Origin: Acanthaster planci
Taxonomy: Eukaryota; Echinodermata; Asteroidea; Valvatida; Acanthasteridae
Length of the DNA: 35,366 nucleotides
Assembly: GCF_001949145.1 (NCBI RefSeq)
Contig: NW_019091359.1
Coordinates: 3,100,110-3,135,475 of the forward strand
Direction: 5' to 3'
Made by a program: the position numbers and the translations under genes. Shown one piece after another: positions 1 to 12,400 of this stretch. Each line of letters opens with the position of its first letter. Position 1 is the stretch's first letter. The notes below the pieces were generated by a model. That model did no database searches and had not been told where the DNA came from. It saw only the letters and a list, made by a program, of their open reading frames with translations.

Positions 1-2569
1 CCATTCCATATGGCAAACCTGAATGGAACATTCAGTCTGTTACCTCATGAGGTTATTCTTTCCATTACAGAATGTTAAACATTCTAGTTCATTTTATACA
101 GCACCTGAAGAAATTATTTGTAAACTTTGTGTATAAGTCACCATTTTACTTTGCCAGCCAGCAGTAAAAATACAACACGTTTCACCTTTAATCATTTGAT
201 AATCTATTTACCTATGTGTAGTTTCTTTCTCTTTAGAAACATATTCATGATGAGTTCAGAAATGTCCTCATCTTACAGAAGACAAAATGTTCCCCATGTT
301 ATGCATGTATCGGTATAACCCAAAATTTGACATGGTTGTGTGGAGAGCCATCAGTGTTCCTGCCATGATCACGCATGTTGTGTTATGTTCTTTCTACGAC
401 TAGGTATAGTTCAACCTGTTTGCAGGACAATGGTATAGACAGTGGGTATAACAACAATCTCACCGTTGATTGTACAAAATAATTCATGACATGTGGATCT
501 GCAACCCACCAATCAGAACACAGGGATTTTTTTCCAGGTGTTGCATTAAACATAATTATCACTTCACCTTTTCAAATTTCCTTTCATTTCATTTTATGTA
601 TTGAAATGGGTGAATTTAAATTGAGATAATCGGTGCATTGACTTTATATTTATTATGATCTCTTTTTTTTGAAAGAAGTCACGTTTAAAAACCACTGTTT
701 GTTTTGTATTAAGATGTTTTTATCTTTACTGTATAAAGCACTGAGACAAGCTGTGGTTAGCACTACTGACTAAACAGTTGAGTTTATATGCCATGAGATA
801 AATACATATACATTTGGTACAAATGTATCATTTTTTAATGGAATATTTTTAATGGTGTTCGCTAAAGCCTTGTGTTATGAATAAATTACTATAGCAGAGC
901 TTTCTATGTGGAAAGATATCTAGGTGAATTATAGGCACTTTGGATAAATTGTCAACTAGCTCAAACTCAGTTTTTATTAAGTGCCAATTCCAAGATGAGT
1001 ATTTCAAGAGTTTGATGTTTTTGAGTGTTTTCAGTGAGTGTTTTGAGTCAGTTCAAACAATTCTCCAGACACCCCCTTCCCGTTTTGCCACCTCAGCATC
1101 TGAGCTCGCTTGTCAGCAAGATGCTGGTTGCTGCCTCATGGATGCTGACAAGTCACTGGAAGGGAGGGTAGCTTGAATCACAGTGCACTTGTTCTTAACT
1201 CAGATCCTAGTGGTATGCGGGCTAGCAGCCTTTCCTGGATTAGAGCATTTCCTCTTTTTACTTCCTTTTTACATTAGACAATTGAAAATAATTGTGGTAA
1301 GTCTCCTGCAGCTCAGAAAGTCTTTTTTCCCCCCGACTTCCTTTTTTCATGTTCAAGAGGGAGACCCAAGTGTAAATTTTTATAATGTTGTCATGAGGTG
1401 ACCTTGTACACTTACATCAAAGCAAGTTTCGAGTTTGCTGTACGAATTTAATTGGACCATTTTCCATTGTGCCAGCTAAAGCCATTTACATACTTGGCCA
1501 CTCAGTGATTTAGCTTTGGTGACACCCCAAGTCTCAAGAATGTACTCAAATGCAATCAGTGGAATGATAACAAGCAGTAGACATACCCTGGACAAAACCA
1601 AGAACACAAAAGAAAATAAACTTGGTATCCACAGCTTGCACTCATTTCTATTGGTGCATTTTTATTCAAACAAATGTATCAACAGACTGTTTTTTTCCCT
1701 CAGGATTCATGCATATTTGGTTACAAAGTTACAAACTTGACATGGCTTCTGTTGCATTTAAAGAGAGAAGACTTTCCCAGAATGTTAAAAATGTTACCGA
1801 CTTTGTACAAATCTGTAATATTCTGCTGTACACATGGTACATTTAGAAATAAAACCGCCATGATGTAGCTGACCTGATACTAAATGATGCCGTTTTAATT
1901 TTCTTGTTTACCTGTTCACTATTTGCAAAGCACTGCATTCTTGCAGGAAACGTACCCTAGGTCAGTACATTGATCAGTCTAGCCAGTGATGTAAAGTTGA
2001 AAGAAGCCATGACAACGTACATCTCTCGAGGCCCTGTCCCCTGTGACATTTTCATCTGACAAAGTCTCTTGAATCTTCAGGTACGATGACATCTCATTTA
2101 CTCAGAAGCTGTCAGATTTGGATATCCTGGCTTTGAGTTCAGTAAGATCCCTGATTTTTCCACATTTGTTTTATTTACATGTATAGGTTGAAGAAAAACC
2201 AGGCAGATGAATTATAAGCTATGATCGGGAAAATGATACCAATGAAAATGAGATTCCACGACCCATTGCTTGTAACTACTTAAGCTTTCCAAATTCAAAC
2301 TTGTTATACAAAAGTTTGAATATGAACACTTGGGAGAACTGTCTAACATGGACATGACCTACATAAGCCTGGTTTGGAATGGCGGATCATTTTTGCCATT
2401 ACTGTGCCAGATTTACGCCCTCCAGTTAAATGCAGTGGCTCACAGTTTTTAACCACAAGTCCACTCTACTGTATGTTAGCACAGAACAATAACATATTAC
2501 CATAAACCATTCCAAGTCAAGTATGAGACAAAATATTGAAATTCTCTGGATCCTAGCGGTAGTAAGACT
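1..2569. other. Gene-free stretch beyond the POT1 3' end
   Basis: No open frame here looks like a conserved protein, and none is flanked by convincing splice sites. The sequence is AT-rich and reads like 3' UTR or intergenic DNA. AATAAA occurs on the plus strand at 880-885 and 1848-1853, so part of this stretch could be the 3' UTR of a plus-strand gene lying to the left and convergent with POT1. That is only inferred. On the minus strand AATAAA occurs at 2170-2175, which could serve a long POT1 3' UTR. Confidence 0.35.
1064..1171. repeat. Small inverted-repeat (hairpin) segment
   Basis: CTTGTCAGCA at 1109-1118 is perfectly inverted as TGCTGACAAG at 1143-1152. Outside these arms CCCTTCCC faces GGAAGGGAGGG. 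The loop is 24 bases. It could be a small foldback element or chance structure; no target-site duplication was identified. Confidence 0.35.
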
Positions 2570-3179
2570 CGAAATATTTAATCTTTTTTGAATCAGAAAA
2601 ACCACAGGTATAAAGTTGGAATTGCTTGTTCCATGCACAAAGACAGGTTTGATTCTCATGGAAAGCGTGAGTTTGTCTCAACGAGCTGATCATCATAATG
2701 ACCTTTAATTGACATAATGACTACAGTGACAAATGATAAATTCCAAGCAAAACCTAATGATATGTAAAAGAACAGCAAACATGTTTAACTAATTGAAAAT
2801 CCAAAAAAAACCTCAATACAAGAAATCATGCAATCACACTTATGATTTTATATATTTTTTTTTCATAAATGTGTGACATCTGACATGACGTTTTTGTTTC
2901 TCATCTCAAAATTGACCAATGTTGTAAAGGTCATAATCACAAACAGCCAGACCTCCAAATACATTTCGAATCAGCAAATTTTCTGCAGCAATTACAACAA
3001 CTCTTCCGGTGAGCTCCTCCCAACTGGGTGAAAGTGGCTCCTGGTACCAGACGACCTCTGTTTAGAGTTAACTTGGCAAGATGTGATGCAGGAAGTTAAG
3101 CTGTAACTAAGTAGACTGGCCAACGGTTGTGACTGAAAGTTACATGAGGGAGTTGAATCATTCTGTACAAATCCAAACC
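2570..3179 (-). other. POT1: Probable POT1 3' UTR
   Basis: This is the sequence directly after the POT1 stop codon in the minus direction. No AATAAA lies close by. ATTAAA, the commonest variant signal, occurs on the minus strand at 2704-2709 and 2577-2582, so the transcript could end around 2550-2700. A canonical AATAAA lies further on at 2170-2175. Which signal is used cannot be decided from sequence. Confidence 0.35.
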
Positions 3180-3449
3180 CTACTCTACATCCAAGGCAAG
3201 CGCAGTGTCAAATACCTGGTACTTGGTGACTTCGGTTCCTCCAAGGGTAACCGGGTATGACATGATGCAACATTCAAGCCAAGGATGGCTGGTCAGATTA
3301 TCTAGGGATGTCCTCTGATTGCTGGTAGGAGACTCGAACCCTGTACCGGCCGGGTAGGGGCAGAGTGTGATCATTGCCTCCTCAAGTTGGAATTTAGCAT
3401 CCAGGGAAGTGTGGAGATTGGTAGCCCGAATGCCCTGAAAAAAGGTTTG
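3180..3449 (-). CDS. POT1: POT1 coding exon 16 (end of OB3, stop)
   Basis: The acceptor CCCTCCCCAG precedes the exon, which is entered in phase 0, encodes residues 958-1046 and ends in TAG. FFQ near its start and HPWLEC, SYPVT and YQVFDT near its end align with the human C-terminus, which forms part of the TPP1-binding OB3. Residues about 989-1011 form a Pro/Gly/Ser/Thr-rich stretch roughly 16 residues longer than the human loop. Confidence 0.9.
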   Translation of the reverse strand, partial: QTFFQGIRATNLHTSLDAKFQLEEAMITLCPYPAGTGFESPTSNQRTSLDNLTSHPWLECCIMSYPVTLGGTEVTKYQVFDTALALDVE

Positions 3450-6400
3450 CTGGGGAGGGGAATTGAGATAGAAAGAATTGAATTGAGTTGAGTTTAGGAG
3501 ACTAAAAGTCAGTAACTGTTTGAAGCATGCCATGTTAATAGTTAAAGAAGATTCCACACAGCCTTGACCTTTGTGTTTCCATTAATTCACTTACATTCAA
3601 ATAGGGAACTATTCTTAAAATTTTAAATTTTCTGATTTGAAATCTTGTCATATTTTAAGACAGACAAAATTGTTAACAAAAGATCAAAGTGAAAATTGCC
3701 AGAATACCCACTTTAAAAAATATCTTCATTGATTCTGATGATTTTTTTTCTTTGTTTGAACATACAATAAGTTTGTTTTCTAGAATTTGCGGAAGAAAAC
3801 TTTCCACTTGGCATTTAGATTTCTGAAACTCATTACAGAGATGGGTAATTCCAGAAATTAGGCGTCCAAAAGTGTGACATTTTTGTGTCCCTGTTACATC
3901 TGACCTCTGTTACTTGCCATAAAAGTATAACCAGAATTGATTTCAAACTATTACTATTTGTGTGGCAGGTAATTTGTCACTCATGGAAATGAGAAAATAT
4001 GTTCTGAACTTACAAAATCATAAAAATCAGAAAAAAATGTTTTCAGTTTGTTCCTTAGCAGACATGCCATTTGATTACTTTTATTTTGTTTTTTAACCAC
4101 TTTCTGCCGGGGACTCCGGATCCGGACACGTATGCTTTATATGCGTGGCTGGGGTCTCTGAACTTGGACAAAGGGACCAGGTCCTTGTAACAAAAGACCG
4201 TACTCGAGACAAAAGACCAGGCTGCTGGGCATTACCCACATTTTTTTACTTTCAAAAGTGGAGATAATCCAGCCTTGTATGAAACAGTATACCATGGTTT
4301 TGGGCATTTAGAGTGCGCGGATTACCACCGGGGACAAATGCGCTCCACCACCGCAGCGATGAGCCACACAGCACCGCTGCACGCTAATCTGGCCCCTATT
4401 GAAAAGAGGTCAGCAGCGCACTGAGCCAGGTTCGTGAACAAAAGAAACTTATATACATTGTAACACCGCACAATCTGGGCTCTTTTTACAACGCTGTAGG
4501 TCTGGCTGAAATACTCGGGCATCAATAGATTTTGTCTGTCAGGCTAGATGGGACACCAGACAGTCCTTCACGCGTTCGTAAGTGTCCAGTAAATGAAGAT
4601 AGGAATTTTTAAGAATTTTGAAACAGAAAAAAATGATAATTGTCCCGGACCAGCATCACCAACATTGATAACTGCCCTCGGCAGCAAGTGGTTAATGACA
4701 CTAATTTTGTTCAACAAGTTTTCAGGAAAAAGAACCCACTGCATGTTGTCTGTCAGCTATAACTTCAATGGAACCGGTGCCATCTTCCAGAAATAACTTC
4801 ACACAGTAAGTGTACCGTAGAAGGGGTGCATCTTCTGCAGAGAATGCAAAAAATTACAATGACTCAAAGCAGCAGCAAGGTAGTTACGGTTTTGTCCATG
4901 AAAAATAGCCTCTCCATTGGGTTTGGATTCATTGCAAAGTGAGTCCACTGCCTACTTTCACAGTTACCACACAGGAAATACTGTTTAGCACATTTCTTTG
5001 TTCAGCGCAAATCAGCAGGGGACCAGTCAAGATCCAAATGCAATGCATGTCATTATAGCTGGTAACCGTTTTTTGGGGGGGGGTGAATAAACATCACATA
5101 TACTTAGCAAGTTATGAAACTGGCTCCAAGTCAAGAGCTTACCTGCAACGTCTTGTGTATCATCAACTCTTGAGCAATGGGGGCAGAGGTAATAGACAGA
5201 GCTGTTAGAATCTTTGTGATTGGTTCCAGGAATGGTCACCTGACCTTTACTAATCGGCACGCCGCCATAGTGGACTAGTCTCAATCCAAGGCGTGCCATC
5301 AACAGGGCCTCTTCAGGTGTCAAGCCTACAGAACAAAATCCATCATTAGAATGTCCATTTCCATTCCGTTGTCAGTCTTATAAAATAACTTAAACCAGGG
5401 CATGAAATTTGATGAAGAATTTAAATGCATAATGTCAATTGGGAATTTAAATCAACATTTTGAGATACATGCAGGTAAAAAAACAGAAACAAGAAGACAA
5501 TGAAACTTACAAAAAACCTGAGTACCATTACCTTGTAGGAATAAAGCACAAATCTTTAAAAAGTGCAGATTCTTTTCAAATGCAAAAAATAATCATTTAT
5601 CCTGCGTGACCTCAAATTATATTGAAAAAACACAGGCAAGAAACAACCTGAAAAGGATGCACGAGCTTCTTCTTGTTTCTTGAGGTAAACTAATCGTTTT
5701 TATGTCTTGAAAAATTGATGATTATTATGGGACAATCTCTGAGACTATGGCTGACAATAAACATTACATTCCACAAATGTCACTGTTTCAAAGGAGACTG
5801 CTTTTATTCACATATTATACAAAATAACTATTACTCACTGTCAACTTCAACTCTGATCTTCTGTCTCCGCCTCCTATTAAATCTAGACTCCTCCCCCTCC
5901 TCCTCTCCATCATCACTGGTACTCACAAGCTCTGCAGTGATGTTCCGTCCATAGATATCAGTCATCATCAACCTCTTTCCCATATCACTGGATGCTGTAC
6001 TGCCCTGACCAACATCTTGCTTGCTGTTGCCATCAACCTCTATCCCGCTGCTATCTGTCTCTGACGATGCCTTCCTTTTATCTGTCCCAGCTGCCATCTT
6101 GGACGTTCCTCTACGGTTCTTCTTAGGGCTTGGGGCATCTTCATCTTGCAAGACCTGAGTAGCTGGTCGTTTCCTTAAAGTACTCCATTTTCTTGATGAT
6201 CTTTCGCTTTCTTCTGCAGGTGACCTTTCTGACTCCAAGGGTTTGGTTTGGCAGGTTCGTCTAGGGCTCTCAATTGAGGTATCTTTCTGTGGACTTTCTT
6301 TGGCAGCTTCCTGCGTTGCGCTCCGGGTGCGAACTCCTTGAATTGTTTCCTCTTTCGTACTCTCTGCTCCCTTTGAAGTGGCTCTCCTCAAATTGTATTC

Positions 6401-9400
6401 ATTGCTCACAGCTGCATCTTTCAAGGGTGTTGCCTGCTCGGCTGCAGAGCTAGCCTTCTTGTGAGTACTGGTCTTTTCTGACGAGGCAGGTTTTTGGGGT
6501 GCAGGCACTCGGCATCTGATGGGAACATTATAACAAAAAAGAACTGCTTCTATTATTCAGAATCGTCCTACTACCGATGGTAATGTGACAAGGGTGACAT
6601 TTTATTTACAGAAATGCTGCCAATGTTGCCGACATTTGTGACTGATCTCCAACTGAATTTGAAAGAATGCAAATGGTGATACGTGCATGAGTTTTATGAC
6701 ACGTATATTTAATCAAAGGAATAAATACATGCTTAGCTGGTCTTAAACTGAAGTTAAAGACTGACTCAAGAGAATGGATGTTGATAATATCCGACCTGCA
6801 GGCTCAGGCATTGGTCAAGTCCATTCTCCTAAGCCGATCTCAAATGTTAGTTTAAGACCAGCCAAGCACATGCTTATTCCAATTCATAAATATCTAATAA
6901 TGTATGTCAGAAAGTCAGACCAAGTTGGAAAAACTTGTAAATTTCCATCAATTTTGTTCTCCACATTTATGTCAATTTTTTCAAACACCCCTCTAGCCAT
7001 ATTATGATATGTGCTTCTACAAGTCAGTGTTTTATCAATCTTTAGGACTGGTTACATGACGAGCTCTTAACCAATAAAAATAACTACACTGTCTTAGGTA
7101 TTCATGAAGTAGGCTGTAAGGGGAAAGTTACACTTGCTCACAAAGCCCTCAAGTTTTGGGGGGTTACTCAGAAATCCTGGATTTCACTGACATTAATACT
7201 GACGAGATCATCCACAACACCGATATGGTAATGCCTTGCTTTTTTAAATCCTTTGGTATGTCAATTTATCAGATAGGCATATCTGTACATATATGCACAT
7301 TAACGAAGTCAAGGTTGTAAAAGCCACGGGAAACATTTTAGTGAAAACCATCACAAGACACAAACAGTGGCATAATTTATTTCAAGCACAAACTAAGCAT
7401 TGATTGATATCACAAGTAATACATGGATAAAGGACAGCTTAGCTGTCTTCATTACAAGTTGAAAAGCCATCAAGAATGGGGAAAGAGAATTGTAAACATT
7501 GGTGCTGAGGTACCTGAATTTACATTTGGAGCAGTAAAGATGGATGAAGTCAATGATGTTGTTAGGAAGATAGTCAATCACTTTGGCTCGGAGCCGAAAC
7601 TTGTTGGGGGCCTCTGCATGGATGACGTCAGCGATGCGAGAGGTCTTCTGGTGAAAATGGTCAGTTATCACTGGGCAGAGGAATAATATGAACAAAAAGA
7701 CAACAGCAGTAAATAAATCACTTATGAAGTCACGTGTTGAAGACAATAGCAGTTGAGCCAACAGCGGCCATCTTGTGTTAAGTTCCTTTCTTACAGTGTA
7801 GAATTCAAGTTTAGAAATGGCTACCAAAATCTTTTGAGTTTCTGAAACCAAATCTAGCCTGGAATTTAGCAGTTTGAGATGTATTACCTGACGCAGATCG
7901 TTGCATGCATCGGAGGGGAGAGCCTGGTGCGCTGCCATTGGTCAATTGTGTACTCTTGCTCGTTCCACCCATGGGTTCAGGAACCAATGAAGACTGGGCT
8001 TCATTCTGATTGATTACTCCACTAATGCTTGGGGCGTTTTGGACAATTTCCTCCATACGTCTAGAATCAGGCAACAAGGATGATTAAAAAAGCTACATTT
8101 TAAAGAAAAACAGATGTTTCTACAGTTTACGTTCACAAAAACTGAACTTATTATACATGAAAATTTCTTCTTTGACTTCCCTAAACTTCAAAAACTGATG
8201 TGATTTCATGAAACTTTAATTTGGCAGTACACAAGACATCATCGTGCTGTCATCATGAAAGTATCAATGACCCTCTTTCATGAAAATAGAATTCTGAATT
8301 TGTATATACCAAAATGAAACAGCAGAGAAGAAAAGAGTTGAGAAAAGCCATCGTATTCACAATAAGAACATGAGAGTCGAACCCTGGACGCAGTAATGGA
8401 AAGTACAATAGTTCATGTTACAGAATTTACAGTCTTTTGTTTTAACAAAGCAATAACCACTTCTTACTTGATCATATCCTTGACTCCCTGTTCCCAATCC
8501 ATCAGTGTAACAACACCTCGGCCGTAAGATGTCCCACGATGCAACACAAGTTCCACCATCTCTGGACTGCCGTCTGGTCTCCCCAGTAACGGAAACTTGG
8601 CAACATGCAGATTGCAGATCTTGATAAATTGTCCAGGCTAGAAATAATCATCCAAAACTTAAAATTATGCATATTTCTTTGTTTTCAAACAAGGATGTAT
8701 GCCTTCTCGGTCTCATATAAGCGGCAATGTTATGCTCAAACCTGAGATCGTTTGAGACAACCTACCCAGGCTGTATCCACTGGGATTCGAACCCACCATA
8801 TCTGGATTACTGGTGCTGGTGTATGAGAATCAATTACTCAATGTTGAGAGTTTACTGCTCCATGAATGCAGTTCTTTACTTCATGTCATTTCTAAGTTTC
8901 TTATTTCAACACAAACCAGCATCTCCCACCCTCCAACATGTCTACATTAACAAAACACTGCCCTGAAAGCTGGGCTTTGATGAAGAAACCAAACACTTCA
9001 GTTTTCAAATTAATCTTCCACTTAGTTTACACAAACTTAAAAAAAGAGGTTTGTATAAGAAAAGATTAGGAGTTTGCATTTATGACTCACAGCACTCCTG
9101 CGCAGGCTAGCTTATGAGCTTTTCTTTTCACAGACAATTCCGCACACAGTAAATGATAGGCAGAGGCCTTTGGACAAATTTAAGCTACAAATTCCTAAGG
9201 CTTCGCTCCCAGCACAAACCAACTCTCACAAGTTATGAGTCCCGTCTGCGCTATCACAGACAGGCCATAAAGCACCATCGATAATTCCTGTACAGATTGA
9301 GCAGGTGCACTTACTAAAATGTCTGGTTTCAATATGATTGAAGACCTAAGGACCAGGTGGGTAATGTGCACTGTGCTGTCAACTGTAATGTAATGATGAC

Positions 9401-12400
9401 TTGAGTTGTTACAGATTTCAAAATTGCTACTTTGTCAATGTTGATTTTGTCTCGTTAGAAAGACCGAGTTGAATGAGAGACCATACCTTCAGTTTGGCAC
9501 CTGTTTCCATGTGGTTGTCATACAATGACACGTCATAAGTCAGCCCTTCGGACTTATGGACAAGCTCTGGATCATTCTGAACGTTCACACTGCTGCTGGT
9601 ATCCATCACGCGTACCGGTCTAAAAGAAAGCAAAAAAGGAAGTGATACAACCAATAAACTAAGATAATTTACCAAAGACAACGACAGGGAGTTTTTAGAA
9701 AACAGCTTGATCACAGCCGAGTGTGTATTTCTAGTAATACCCTACAATAAATGGTTGTTCTGCATCAAGGAAATCTGTACTTGCAAATTTGAAGATAAGT
9801 AAAGAAAGGAGCAATTCCACGCACTAGAAGCAGCTGTTCCTGAGTTTAAGCTCAGATGAAATAGTGAACTACCAAATATGAAATGTGTTGTGTTCACTGG
9901 TTGTTGAGGGTAGTACATCTTCTCTAGAAAAACAGACACTCTTCTGAAACTTGGAAACTGCGAAATACATCCTGTTTGTCAAAATGTCAAAACTTTTACT
10001 CTTTAATTCAAGTTCACATTTCAGCGAAACACAAATGTGAAATAAGTTTGCTGTTGCAAACATGAATAATGAAATCCACTCTAAATGAAATGACTTCAAA
10101 TGTTATGCACCTGCAGTTACAACTACCTGCCATGAAAAGACAGCTACTTATTTGAGCGAATAAATCATTGAGAACTTACCCCCTATAATGGGTTCCATCC
10201 CAGACACGGATTACAGCACACTTCTCAGAAGACAAGACAGCCACCGATACAACTTGACAGGTAAGATCAAGGTATTGGCCCACGTACATCTTGGCTAAGG
10301 AGCAACATCGGTTGTCGAGGGCCAGCTGGGTGCGACGACTGGACCAAAGTCTTAACTCCTCAACCTGAGAGGGTTCAGGGGTCAGAAATAATGTGAACTA
10401 TAGAGCACCTGTGGAAGCCAGCGGCTTCCCACTGACACATGTTAGCCCCAGCCATAGCCAACTGATTTAGACAAAGCCTTAGGAAATGGCTTACAAGGTT
10501 AAGATGTTTGCTACAGATAATTAGAATTTTAGAGGGTTAATGAAGACCTCCAAGGACAAACCGTTAATTAATTGTTTAAAACATTCACTACTATGCCAAT
10601 AACACAAAGAGGGATTTCAATGGAATAAAATTCCCCTGAAGAGTTATGGAGAGAGGAAGAAATTCAGATGCATTTTAATTATTGTCAACTACAATCAATC
10701 ATGTGGATGTAACAACTGTCATGACCTTGCTGTGGGTTTAACCCAACCCGCTCTGAGCAGAACAGAGGGAATGATGTTTTGGTACTCACCGCAAAGGTGC
10801 GCCATGAGTACATGCCCGTTTGACTCAGAGCACCCTAAGTACGCGTAACTAATTTACTCTGCGTACAAGCAAAACACATGCAAGAACCCGCTTGTAACCA
10901 CCTGTCTTTCTTTTCACCGATTGGGGATGCATTTCAGTTTGGGGCGGATAAAGATTTATTATTTGAAAATCAAGTTGCATCTTTTATTTAAAAAATTTAT
11001 ACATATTACAGGATTTCAGAAAAGTATGGACTTTTTGGTTTAAATTCCGATAAACATCTGTCAATATCTTTAAAAACCCCTCAAAGGGGTTTAGCCTCTC
11101 AAACATTTCAATCCATTCAAGTTGACAAGTAAACTCTTCATACCCTTTGTTTGTCATCATCTGTCAGTGTGAAGTTGGAGCTAGATGCTCTTGGTTCCAT
11201 GGGGGCGTTTACCGCTCCGTCAAACACCAAGCATTGGAAACCACTACCCTTCTGTCCTTGTAAACCATTGTTGTACAAGCTGATCTATGTAAGTAAATAA
11301 ATTTGAATAGCTGATTTTGAATACAGCTCTAGGATGTTCTATAAATTAAGGGTCCACAAGTGTGACAGTTTTGAGTCCCTGTTACAACTCACATCTGTAA
11401 CTTGACATAGAAATCTCAATGAAACTCACTCCAATCTTTTTTTCTGTTGTTCTTTTTTTCTGTTTTTCTGTATTTTTCTGTTGGAAAGAAGAAATAAACA
11501 ATTTTACCTTCAAGCGATGGAAGCGTACAATATCCCCAATAGCGTGTACTTGGGGGAGAGCATTGATGTCATCGCGAAAGAGTTGACATCGTAAGCCGCG
11601 ATGGCTGGGGTCAAGGGTCTGGTCAATCAGGGTCACTGTCATACAGTAATCTGAAACCAGTCCAAAGTACACATTTTTATTTTGTCCAAATATTGTTCCA
11701 AGCTGAAGGATTACTTCTGAAATGTCTAAATTCTGTTTAATTAAATTGTTTCTTAGCGACACTATCTTTTACAAACTGATTTCAGTACGTGTCTAAAAAC
11801 AAAAATTACAACATTTTAATATCAACACCATTCTGTACTGGCCATTTCTTTATTGAACCAAACAACCAACAAATGTTTCATAGTATCCTTAATGTCTTTT
11901 GCCTTTGCAAAGATTCTGCCAGGATTGAAACACCAGGCCCTATAACTTTTTGATTTGAATATTTCATCTCACTATAGTCAGCAACAAGTTCCAAGAAACT
12001 TTCTATCTCACATTAGTGTCTATTTAGTCTTGTAAAATTGCAAAATTTTACATTTTAGAAACTCTGTGGAACAGTGAGCAGTCACTTGCACTCAAAAGTA
12101 GACAGATACTGGAAAGAAAATAAACTATAAACATGACACAGAAAATCTAGGGTCTAAATCTAGGTAGGGCAAGTACACCTGCTCTGTTGACATTAGGCAA
12201 AGTAACCATATTTTTCGCTATCCTGATCACCTGGTCCCCTGGTCTTGTAAGGAGGCTTGAAGAATTTGACAACGCCAAAGATATTGACGTGAGGAGCTTC
12301 CTTCAAGTCCCTGAGGACAGTGTAGGTGTAAGTCCTCTGGAACAGAAAACAAGAACAGGTAACAAAGTGAGGAAACGTTCCAAAATCTTGTCTTGGTTTC

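Noticed and set aside
7423-7686. Plus-strand frame at 7423-7686
   Set aside because: It is the antisense shadow of POT1 exon 12, which has strong homology and proper splice sites on the minus strand.
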